From Gryganskiella cystojenkinii (taxonomy: Eukaryota; Mortierellomycota; Mortierellomycetes; Mortierellales; Mortierellaceae), in the NCBI GenBank assembly GCA_015852425.1, contig JAAAIG010000056.1:35019-76850 (forward strand): a DNA stretch of 41,832 nucleotides, read 5' to 3'. The position numbers and the translations under genes are program-made. Shown piece by piece: positions 10,963 to 21,600 of the stretch. Position 1 is the first letter of the stretch; each line of letters starts with the position of its first letter. Below the pieces are notes generated by a model. It saw only the letters and a program-made list of their open reading frames with translations. It was not told where the DNA came from and made no database searches.

Positions 10963-12961
10963 ATGTATCAGGAGACTTCACGTTACACATCCCCGGGAGC
11001 ACGTCCGAAAGTTATCATTGTCGGTGCAGGGCTCGGAGGTCTGACTCTTGGCCTCCTTCTCGAGAAAGCCGATGTCCCGTATATCATCCTCGAACGCGCG
11101 TCTTCCGTGAAACCCCTCGGTACGCCTATGATAACCCACAAACTTCATATTCCAAAAAAGAGCTGCTGAGTTTATACGCGGTCCAGTAACATTTTCTGCT
11201 CTTAACAGGATCGGCTATGTCATTTGGCCCGAACGTGTCGGCCTTGTTTCGTCAATTGGATATTTTTCCCGAGTTCTTTGAAGCAGGAAAAGAATGCAGC
11301 AGAATACAGACGCACGACGACAAGGGGAACCTGCTGAGTGTGACAGACTTCGCCGCTGGAGAAGAACTGTAAGATACATTAGTTTAGAGTCAATACTTGT
11401 TTTCAAAACGCACCATGACAATGCTTACATGCCTTCTCTTGTACCTCCTCTGCCGACTTTCCTCGCTATTTACCACAGTGGTGGAGACAAAGGGTACATC
11501 ATTCCGAGGCCACTTCTCTATGATATCATGTACAGCCGTGTTCCCAAGGAAAAGATCGCCCACAACAAGCGGGTCCTGACTATGAAGAATGGCGAGTATG
11601 GTGTCCGCGTCGAGTGTAACGACGGCTCGTTTTATGAAGGAGACATCCTCGTTGGTGCCGATGGTGCCTATTCTCCTGTTCGCCAGGGCCTGTACCGATT
11701 GCTCAAGCGCGAGAACAAGTTGCCTTCCTCGGATGAGAAGCCCTTGCCGTATAGCTGTGTCTGCCTTGTGGGTCAGACGTCGCCACTAGATCCGGAGGAG
11801 TTTCCTTCGCTCAAGGAAAAAATTTGCGATTTCAACTACATGAATAGCATGGATATACCATATACGGTAAGATTATATTGTTCTTACTGGGAATGCACAC
11901 CTACATGCAACTGCTTGACAACAATTGTCCACTCCTTTTTCCGGACAATCCTCAGTGGGTGACATTCACAACCAAACAGGACACTATCTGCTGGATGGTG
12001 AAATTATATTTGTCAGAGGAATCAAGTAAAGAACACGACTCTTTCAGAGATAGCAATTGGGGTTCTTCTGCTGCTCTTGCAATGAGTAAAGAGGTGCGGG
12101 ACTTTGTCGTACCTATCGGAAATGGAATGCTCAAGACCATGGGCGACTTGATCGACCGAACTCCATCTGATCTAATCTCCAAGGTCGTACTGGAGGAAAA
12201 AGTCTTCAAGACTTGGTACTCGGGGCGCACAGTCCTCCTAGGCGATGGTACGTAACCCCTTGGAATCCTGCTGCCGACGCTCCGTCACGCCAAGAATTTC
12301 TCTGTTCTACTTCTAACCACGTTTGTTCTATGTTTTTCTTCTTCCTTCTCTCTAAAAGCCTGTCATAAGGTATCTATATGGGCAAGTTGTAAAAACGGTC
12401 TTGACCAAAGCCACTGTTTCTGACCTTAGTCTTTTCTATATTTTTTCTCCTATAGTTAAGTCCTAGCGGTGGTGCAGGTGCGATATGTGCCATTCAAGAC
12501 GCCCTGTGCCTCGCCAACTGGATCAACGTATTGCCGGAGAATACGATCGAGGCCACGGACAAGATCTTTAGCGAGTACTACACGGAGCGACACCCGATCG
12601 TGATGGCAGCGTACAGATCCAGTCAGACGCTTTCTGCTCGAAATGAGAAGGTAAAAAGGAAGAAAGGTCAAAAAAAACTTGCTCTCACAAGATCGGTGTA
12701 ACTTAAATACAGCACTCCCTCTCTTACACCTTTCATTAGTCTGTCAAAGGCGCTATTATCCGTTTTGTGTTTGACAATATGCCGCATTGGCTCTGGCTTA
12801 TCGTTCTCAAGAAGTCGTACGAGTCACGACCTCAGGCATCGTTTTTGCCTCACATCGAGGACAAAGGTACGGTCCCACCTTCTCCTCAGCGGAGCTATAT
12901 CAAGACTCGAGCCATCTTGGTAGAGCTAGCTGCCAGAGGCAAAGGGTCAGTGCCTGTGTAA
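10963..12961 (+). CDS. FAD-dependent monooxygenase, array copy B
   Basis: Seven exons: 10963-11119, 11209-11368, 11479-11866, 11956-12247, 12359-12369, 12456-12650 and 12740-12961; 1425 nt, 474 residues. Exons 1-6 have exactly the lengths of copy A (157, 160, 388, 292, 11, 195 nt). Motifs are [17 protein letters not shown] near residue 20, [19 protein letters not shown] in exon 3, and LLGDACHKLSPSGGAGA across the microexon 12359-12369. It is the closest relative of copy C, sharing the exon 3 stretch with KNGE and VRVECNDGSFYEGDILVGADG. The start codon is the first ATG in frame after the conserved upstream block. Reaction class is known from the family (flavin monooxygenation); the substrate is not. 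Confidence 0.9.
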
Positions 12962-13277
12962 AAAATAAAATAAAATTCGACGTTGACCCACGAACCAGCT
13001 TGACCTCTCGCGCTCTCGTCGGAGATGATACCATGTCGCATTCTAGCAATTCGGGGATAGAGGGGGAAAAGACCGTTGGTTACACAATTATTTTTTTTTG
13101 CTATTGTGCTCTCTCTTTTTCCTTTGGGGCGTTGCATCGAAAGAAAAGAACAAGAGAGGGATGAGCAGGATGAATCGATGCACCCAAATGCATTCCTTGA
13201 TGAAATTCATCTCTTTTCATTCATCATCCCCATTGCACCCTTTGCTCCATCTCTAACACCCTTTTAATCAAAGCGCT
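12962..13277. other. Intergenic region between copies B and C
   Basis: It holds the 3' flank of B (AT-rich, with AATAAAATAAAAT just after the stop) and the upstream region of C. The latter includes the conserved block at 13186-13225 that matches the one before copy B. No further gene is seen. Confidence 0.6.
13186..13225 (+). promoter_or_regulatory. Conserved upstream block of copy C
   Basis: Begins AAATGCATTCCTTGATGAAA and continues with TTCATCTC and CATTCATC. It is the counterpart of the block at 10879-10922 upstream of copy B. It lies about 53-92 bp before the ATG. Confidence 0.5.
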
Positions 13278-15309
13278 ATGGAACAGGACAACTCGCAATA
13301 TACGTCTCCAGGGGTACGCCCCAAAGTCATCATCGTTGGCGCAGGACTCGGAGGTCTCACTCTTGGCCTCCTTCTCGAGAAAGCCGGTGTCCCCTATACC
13401 ATCCTTGAACGCGCCTCTGCCGTAAAGCCCTTGGGTATGCATATGAAGAATTGAAGAATTGTCAATTTCATAAGCAAAAGGTTTCAGCCTCATTTGATAT
13501 TAACACGCTATTCCGCCCCCCCTTTCTGTCTCTCAGGATCGGCCTTGTCGCTGGGTGCTCCTGTATTTGGCCTTTTCCGCCAGCTCGGAATATTTGACGA
13601 GTTCGCGGAGCAAGGGAAAAGGAATTACTTGATGCGCTTACACGACGACAAGGGAAACCTGCTGAGTGTGGTAGACTTCGCCGGTGCCGCTGAATTGTGA
13701 GACCCCGTTCAGCCTGCCAAATGATGTTGACAAACAATTCTAGCGCTTTGTTCTAATCCATTTTTTCTTTCTTGCTGCTCCCCTCTATTTTTTTTTTTTT
13801 TATTAAACCGCAGCGGAGGAGACGAGGGGATTATCGTTGCCCGTCCGATCTTGTACTCGATTTTGTACAATCGCGTCCCCAAGGAAAAGATTCTCCACAA
13901 CAAGAGGGTCTTGACCATGAAGAATGGCGAACGCGGTGTCCGTGTTGAGTGTAATGACGGTTCGTTCTATGAAGGCGACATCCTTGTTGGTGCCGATGGC
14001 GCTTATTCTCCTGTTCGCCAAGGTCTGTACAGACTTCTCAAGAGAGACAATAAGTTGCCGGCATCGGATGACAAGCCTCTACCATACAACATCGTCTGCC
14101 TTGTGGGTCAGACCACACCGCTGGATCCTGATGAATTCCCTTGCCTGAAGGAAGAGAGGTGCACCTTTAACATTATGGAGAGTTCTGACATTCCATACGT
14201 GGTAAGAGCTGTTACCTCGTCAAGACCTATGCGACTAAACAAACTTGAGAACCAGTATTTGACACTCCACTTTTGTTTCGACCAATTTAGTGGTGTACGT
14301 TCACCACAAAGCAGAATACGATCTGTTGGATGGTTCTTCAATATTTAAACAAGGAAACAAGCAAGGAGCATGATTCCTCTCGAGATACTAATTGGGGTTC
14401 CGAGGCAGTCATTGCCATGAGTAAGGAGGTGCGAGCCTTTTCTGCGCCTGTTGGGGACGGAAAGACTAGTACAGTTGGTGACCTGATCGACTGGACCCCG
14501 ACGGATCTTACTTCCAAGGTCGTATTGGAAGAAAAGGTCTTCAAAACGTGGTATTCTGGAAGAACAGTACTCATTGGCGATGGTAGGTTCTCTCTTATTG
14601 ACTATGTTATTGCTCCGTTAGTTTGAATGATAACGTTTCTAACCTCCGCTGTTACTCCTGTTCTTTCTTTTTCATTTGGAAAGCGTGTCACAAGGTATTC
14701 ATGGACAGATGTAACGGAAAGAAAGATCAGCGAAAGATCACTTTACGTTATTGTCGTTGCTGACAAAGTTGTATACATCATTCCTCTCTGTGCTAAATAG
14801 TTGAGTCCCAGTGGCGGTCAAGGCGCCATTTCGGCAATGCAGGACGCCTTGTGCCTGGCGAACTGGATTAATGTCCTCCCCGAGAACACTACCGAGGCCA
14901 CAGAAAACATTTTCGAGGAATATTATAAGGAGAGATATCCGGTTGTCATGGAGGCTAACCGGTCCAGTCAACTGTTTGCTGCTCGCTCTGAAAAGGTAAC
15001 AATGCAAATATGGATAGACCTGTTTTCGGGCCTCCTCAAGAAATGTGTTCTTACTCTCCATGCCTGTCTTTTATACATTTTTAATATTAGTCTATCAGAG
15101 GCGCTGTTGTCCGATACTTGTTCAACAATATGCCGAAATGGCTTTGGGTGATTGTAGTCAAAAAAATGGTAGAGTCGAGGCCTCAGGCATCATTCTTGCC
15201 TCGTATCGAGGACAGAGGAACTAACCCACCTATTCCTCAGCCAAGCTATATCAAAACTCGAGCCATCCTGGAGCAATTGGCCACGCGTGTAAAACCAGCT
15301 GTGGTGTGA
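13278..15309 (+). CDS. FAD-dependent monooxygenase, array copy C
   Basis: Seven exons: 13278-13434, 13537-13696, 13814-14201, 14291-14582, 14684-14694, 14801-14995 and 15091-15309; 1422 nt, 473 residues. Architecture is the same as A and B: Rossmann [37 protein letters not shown], and LIGDACHKLSPSGGQGAISA split by the 11-nt microexon. The second FAD motif here is the most canonical of the four copies (GGQGA). The C-terminal Trp-rich segment (MPKWLWVIVVKKM) is kept. Introns differ freely in sequence from those of B while exons are alike, which points to a duplication old enough for introns to drift. Confidence 0.9.
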
Positions 15310-15926
15310 TGACCGAAATCGTCACCCCGCTGACTACGTATGGATGAATTTGTTCGGTTCCTCCGGCTTGGTTTCTCACAAGTTAATAATGAGCGACCCA
15401 ACAGGGATAATAAAGGACTGATTTGATTAAAGATCCGGTTCTGCGATGACCAGAGGACGATTCTGTATCTGTACTTTTATTTGGGGGGAGGAGGGGCTCC
15501 TTTTGCTGTTGTTAGGCTATTGCAGCCACGAGCGAGACTACATAATAGAGGTACGCCGTCCTGGCGATGGATCGGCCCAATCCCATCGAGACATAGGTCC
15601 TCTTGGAAAAACTGAGTGCTGAAGCGTTGAAGTATTCGTTGCCTTATGAAGTAAAAGATGGGAGCGATTCTCGATTGTGCAAACATCTGTGTTCTCCAAC
15701 TGTCGCACAGATAAAAAAGGGTGCGCTTTAGCTTTGTGTTCAAAGGCAGAGTGAGTTGTTGGTCGGGAAAAAAAGGGCAGAGCCTGAGGGCGAATGCAAC
15801 ATCTGAATGCAGACCATGTCCACATGAGAAGCATGTCATCACATTTCACCCATTCTTTTTATTCTCCATCACCTCAATCCTCTCCTTCAAGTCCACTCAC
15901 TCGACTTTTTTTTTCTTTTCGCAGAC
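15310..15926. other. Intergenic region between copies C and D
   Basis: About 0.6 kb. It contains the short exon-7 relic at 15545-15630, described separately. Otherwise it shows no gene. It ends in a pyrimidine-rich leader before copy D. A stretch near 15805-15855 (GAATGCAGACCATG...) loosely resembles the upstream block of B and C. Confidence 0.5.
15545..15630 (+). pseudogene. Exon-7 fragment of a lost monooxygenase copy
   Basis: One frame reads DRPNPIET, then a stop, then VLLEKLSAEA. This matches the C-terminal pattern [19 protein letters not shown] of copy A. A frameshift precedes it at the GGTACGCCGTCC part, which corresponds to GTVPPS. Only the last coding part of the family is left, so it marks a former copy between C and D. 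Confidence 0.65.
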
Positions 15927-17861
15927 ATGGCTCAAGACAACGCGCCTTACAAATCTCCTGGCGCTTGCCCCAACGTGATCATTGTGGGTGCAGGAATCGG
16001 AGGTCTTACCCTTGCCCTCCTTCTTGAGAAAGCAGGTATTCCATATACCATCCTCGAGCGAACTTCCGTTGTCAGACCGTTGGGTAAGAGATCTACAACT
16101 GTATTCGGGGCCTAAGTGCTAATCCAAATTACTCAATTTTAACAGTTATTCTTGACCCCCGCCATGTTTTACCCCAGGATCTGCACTGTCCTTAGGTTCA
16201 AATGTCACGAATATTTTACGGCAAATGAACGTCTATGATGAATTTGTAGAGGGAGGCAAACCAGGTCGCGTTTCTACGAATTATGACGACAAGGGCAACT
16301 TTGTCGGAATCACGGATTTTTCGCCTGGCATCGAATTGTAAGAGGACTATTACCACTACTGCAACCCTTGGGGACGCAACAGACAATGACTTCTAACGCA
16401 GAGCACCTTCCCTCATATTCCTGAACACTCTACAGTGGGGGCAACCAAGGGTACCTTATCGCTCGCCCCATTCTGTACGAAATTCTCCACAGTCGGATAC
16501 CCAAAGAAAAAATCCATCATAAGAAACGAGTCGAGAGCATCACGAACGACGTGAATGGCGTCCGTGTCGAGTGTGCGGACGGATCAATTTTCGAAGGCGA
16601 CATCCTTGTCGGAGCCGATGGAGCCTACTCTCCTGTTCGACAGGGGTTGTACAAACAGCTGAAGCAAAATAACAGCCTGCCTTCAGCTGATGACCAGCCC
16701 TTGCCATACAACTGTATCTGCTTGTTAGGGCAGACTGTGCCCTTGGATCCAGAAGAATATCCGTCTCTCAAGGAAGAGGAGTGCATCTACAACTCCATGG
16801 ATAGCATCAACGCACCATATGTGGTAAGGAAGGAGCATCTTCATCAACAGCATGCACATCAAGAGTGGATGGAATAGATCTTACTCACCTTGCAGCCTGT
16901 TTCTATTTATTTTACCGCGCTTTCCCGCAGTGGGCCACATTTACTACGAAGCAAAACACGATCTGCTGGATGGTTGTTCGGCAATTGGATGGGAATCAAA
17001 GCAAGGAGCAGGAAACATTGGATAACTCGGAATGGGGTCCTGAAGCGACACAGACTATGTGCAAGGAAGTAGCTGGGTTCGTAGCGCCTGTCGGTGATGG
17101 CAAGGTGAAGACTATTGGGCACCTGATCGAGAAAACACCTAAAGATTTTATCTCTAAAGTTGTCTTTGAGGAAAAGGTGTTCAAGACTTGGTATTCAGGA
17201 AGGACAGTTCTTCTCGGGGATGGTAAGTTTCGGCACAGTTCTTCTAAGTCCACCAGTTTTGTTTTTTGTCGCGGCGTGCTCATTTTTACGGCTGTTATAT
17301 TTTCGGCCATTTTGCTCTACTTAGCTTGTCACAAGATCAGTCCTAGTGGTGGTTTGGGGGCCGTCTCTGCGATCCAGGATGCAGTGTGTTTAGCAAACTG
17401 GCTTAATGTGTTACCCGAGAACACATCGGCGGCTGCTGAGAAGATATTTGACGAGTACCGCCAAGAACGGTTTCCCATCATTATGGATGCGTATCGATCC
17501 AGTCGACTCTTTGCTTCCTGCAACGAACAGGTAAACTTGATTGATTCTCGGCCACAGAAATTAATCCTCATGTATGATCGTCACAAAATTAAGCTACTGA
17601 TCACCACACCTGTTTCTTTCTTTCGGTCGCAACAAACAGTCCCTCAAAGGTTTCATTGTCAGGTACCTTTTCAAGAACATGCCTCAGTGGCTCTGGCTCA
17701 TCCTTCTCAAAAAGATGTATAGCAGTAGACCACAGGTCTCGTTTCTTCCTCGTGTCGAAGATAAGGGATCCGTTCCGCCTATCCCTCAACCGAGCTACGA
17801 CAAGACAATAGTCATCATGGAAGAACTTGCAGCCAAAGGCAAAGGACCAATGCCTGTCTGA
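15927..17861 (+). CDS. FAD-dependent monooxygenase, array copy D (microexon fused)
   Basis: Six exons: 15927-16083, 16178-16337, 16436-16823, 16931-17222, 17325-17530 and 17640-17861; 1425 nt, 474 residues. Exons 1-4 have the same lengths as in A-C. The fifth exon is 206 nt, which equals 11 + 195: the 11-nt microexon and the following exon are joined without an intron, so ACHK runs straight into ISPSGGLGAVSA. Motifs are [37 protein letters not shown] and LLGDACHK. The C-terminal MPQWLWLILLKKM segment is present. It is as intact as B and C and presumably functional. Confidence 0.9.
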
Positions 17862-18137
17862 TAGTCCACAGAGAGGCGCTTTTCTTGATATAAACAAGAT
17901 GTAGTCCTCCTTGTGTAGCCAAAGGTCCAATAAAAAGATCTGGGGAAAGGCAAGGGCCTCGTTCCTGTCCTTGGGTAGACATTTTTTTTCCTGGCACATT
18001 AGTTGCACTGCTTCTTCTCTATTTCGTGCAATGGGATAGAATGGTGCTCGTAACTCAGAGTAACAAACAATCCAACTTTTAGGGAAATTCGTGATCTGCT
18101 CTCTATCCGCCCTTCATTCTTTTCCTCTTTTACACCC

Positions 18138-18275
18138 ATGACCCAAGAAAGCGCCTACCCCAAGCTCGCTTTCGTTAATGCAGGACTCGGTGGCCTCACC
18201 ATCGGGCTTCTTCTCGAGATGACGGGTATCTCCTATCCCTTAATCGAGTCTAAATCAAAACTAGAAACCCTTGAA
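18138..18275 (+). pseudogene. Exon-1 remnant of a monooxygenase copy
   Basis: The sequence starts with ATG and reads MTQESAYPKLAFVNAGLGG followed by LTIGLLLEMTGISYPLIES. This is plainly exon 1 of the array family, but the first glycine of the FAD-binding GxGxxG is replaced by Asn. The usual splice donor at the end of exon 1 and all later exons are absent. It lies at the downstream end of the array, next to the 3' end of the NACHT/WD40 gene. Confidence 0.75.
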
Positions 18276-18662
18276 AGCTTGCATCCAGCAAATGCCGCAA
18301 CAACAATGGTCCTGTTTTACCGTGAACCTTAGGTTGCTGGTGGACGGTGCATTTGTTACTCTCAGCAAACGAATACAGATCATGAAGTGCGACACCAAGA
18401 AATACAGATCTTTATTCTTCCCCCGCAAAGGGACTCTATCTGTTTTTTTCTATGTTTTGGCAAACACAGAAATTTTATACAGTATTAATACACCCAAAAA
18501 GAGTGGAGTGGAATAGAAAATCGACACCAGGAATTGATAATCTTTCGTAAAATAAATAGGGAACAGTACGATTTTATTCGGATGCTAGGGACAGGAGCAG
18601 CATTCGGTAGATACAAAGAGACGGCCATCCATAGTGGAATGTACCCAACTTTCCACAATCCC
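18276..18662. other. Intergenic region, array end to STAND gene 3' end
   Basis: About 390 bp of AT-rich sequence. It holds no recognised gene and should contain the 3' untranslated part of the minus-strand NACHT/WD40 gene. Confidence 0.5.
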
Positions 18663-21600
18663 TCAAAAGGCTTTGGGATTGCCATCCGCCCCACTTTGCT
18701 GCAAGAGTCGCCTGTTTCTCTGACTCAATCCTCGCACACCCTGGATGAGAGCGTTGGAGAGAACAAGTCGATCATTGCTCGTACTCCAGATCAGGTTCAC
18801 CCAGATGCGATTCTCATCTTCGACAACTCGCCACACGCAAACAGACTTGTCTTCACATGCTGTCACGAACTGTTTGTCCTCGAGAGCGCCTCTCCAGGCG
18901 ATGCTGTAAATGATCCCACCAAAACCTCTCACTGAAGTTAGAGATTGACCTGATGCGACATTCCACAGTCGAACTGTCTTGTCTGCGCTACCAGAGGCAA
19001 CCATCTGGCCATCTGGTGAATAAGCGACACTCCAAACCTCGTCGGTGTGGTCCTTCAAGATGTGAACAGGAGTACGGGTTTCTGCATCCCAGAGTCGAAC
19101 TGTTCCATCAGTGCTTCCCGAGGCGATCTGACGGCCACTTGGTGAATATGTGACACTCTGAACGCCGCCGGTATGACCAGTTAGGATGTGACCAAGCCTG
19201 CCGGTGTGTGCATCCAACAGTCGAACTGTTCCGTCAGTGCCACCTGATGCAATCTGTTTGCCGTTTGGTGAATATGTAACACTCATAACTGGACCACTGT
19301 GGAAAGAGTACAAAGGGATATCGGAGAGGATTTCTGAATGCATGGAACTCGGATCCCGGTCAATAAGGCCAGTCATGATGGAGCCACGTGCGCCGGGTTT
19401 TGGATCCCACAACAAAACTTGTTCGCCATCATCACCTGAGGCAATCTGCTGGCCATTTGGTGAATAAGTGACGCACTGAACCCCATGAGAGAGGCCAGAC
19501 AAGACATGACCAGGTGAGCCCGTTTGCGTATTCCACAGCCGAATCTTGCTGTCATTACTGCCGGAGACGATCTGTTGGCCATTTGGCGAAAATGCGACAC
19601 TTTGAACGCCACCAGTATGTCCAGTCAATACGAGGCCAGGAGCACCCGTTAGTGCGTCCCATAGTCGAACTGTGTGGTCATCACTGCCAGAGAGGATTTG
19701 CTGACCATTTGGTGACCAGGCGACACTCTTGACATGGTCGTCGTGTCCAATCATGATAGGACCAGATATTCCAGTTTGTATATCCCAGAGTCGAACAGTC
19801 TTGTCAGCACTGGAGGATGCGATTAGTCGGCCATTTTGTAAATAGGTAATATCCTCAACAGGTCCGGTGTGGCCAGTTAGAATGGGACCAGGTACTCCTG
19901 TTTGTGCTTCCCAAAGCCGAACTACGTTGTCAAAACCGGTAGAGGCAATCTGCTGGCCGTTTGGTGAATATCTGACACACCGAATACATGCAGTGTGGCC
20001 AGATAAGACTGGACCATAGGTGCCCGTTTGTGCGTCCCACAGCCAAACTTTCCCGTCATGAGTACCAAGGGCGATCTGCTGTCCATTTGGTGAATATGTG
20101 ACAGTCACGACAACGCCAGTGTGGCCAGTTAATAGAGAACTGCGTGCGCCAGTTTGTCCATCCCAGAGCTGAACGGTGCCGTTTTCATTGCTAGTGGCGA
20201 TCTGCTGGCCATTTGGTGAATATGTGACACACAGATCCGACCAACCAGGGACATGGTAGGAAGGAATGCCAAGAGAATCTGCTCCATCATCACTTTCAAT
20301 TACAATAAGATCCCCTTCGGTGTCATAAAGTGTTCCAGTTTGGGCATCCCACAGCTGAATTGCCCTGCCGTCATTGCCAGTGGCGATTTGTTGGCCATTT
20401 GGTGAATATGCAACACACGTAATCTCACCATCGACACTTGTTAATACTGGACCAGGTGCACCGGTACAGGCATCCCACAACCGAACCTTCTTGTCAGCGC
20501 CAACCAAAGCGATTTGTTGGCCATTTGGTGAATATGCAACGCCAATAAACCTGTCAGTCTGACCAGTTGATATGGGACCAGGTGACTCGGTTTGCGTATC
20601 CCAAAGCCAGACAATGTTTTTATCACAGGTATAGGCGATCTGCTGTCCATTGGGCGAAAATTGCACTTGTAAAACACTTCCTGAGTGGCGGCCATCCAAG
20701 GTGTGGGTCCTTTCCCATGTCGAGGTGTTATACAAGCTGATTGCACCGTTGTCGAGCCCAGAGGCAAAGGTCGCTCCGTCAGGTGAAAATGCACCACATT
20801 GCACGCCATCTTCTTGCTCCAAAAACGGCCGTTCACTGAAATTGATGCCATCCATTTGAGAATCGCTCAGATTGGCCTGTCGCAGCCAAATGTTGCGCAA
20901 GTTGGTGTTCCTCAGATCCGCCCCTTGTAGCTGTGTAGAGTCGAATTGTCCATTACTCAGATCTGCACCAGGGATTCGAATACCCTTTAAATCCTCACCA
21001 TTGAATCGAACTTGAGCTCGAACCAAGATCGTAATAGCATTCGTGGCCGCAATGATGACTTGATCATGATCTCTTGATTGTAGGATGACCTTGAGAAGTG
21101 TGCATTTGAACACGCGACTTTGTTGGACGCGCTCGGCCAGGAAGCTGATGATGGAGGGTTCGTGGGCGAAACTCTGGCGAAATAAAGGCGAGTTCGAAGT
21201 GGTGGCATAATCCTCCTTAAAGGTTGGTTTGTCTTTCTCCTCTTGATGCGGTTCAAAAACAGCTCGAGCTAGGGCGTACTCCAAAACAGATCGGTGGATG
21301 AATTGATATTGGTTCCGACTGGTTCGAGGGATAGGACAAGCCTCGAGCAAGAGATTCTCCCCATTGACATGGCCAAAGAACGATGCCTTCCAGTTATCCC
21401 TATCATGGACGGGTGAAAAGTCGACCACAGGATTTCCATTTTGCTTGTCAAATATGGCCGTTGCCAAGTCCTTCACAAATTTGATGGCATTCTTGGTGAA
21501 ACCATCTTCAGACAAGATACCAAAGGCTTTCTGGTCGTCTCCTGTCAATCCTCGCCCAATCAGTCGCTTTTGACCACGCTCCACCCAAAACTCCAGGAAA

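Noticed and set aside
19000..20800. Regularly spaced repeats that look like a CRISPR array
   Set aside because: The period is about 120-130 bp and translates to WD40 blades on the minus strand; there are no spacers and no cas genes, and the setting is eukaryotic.
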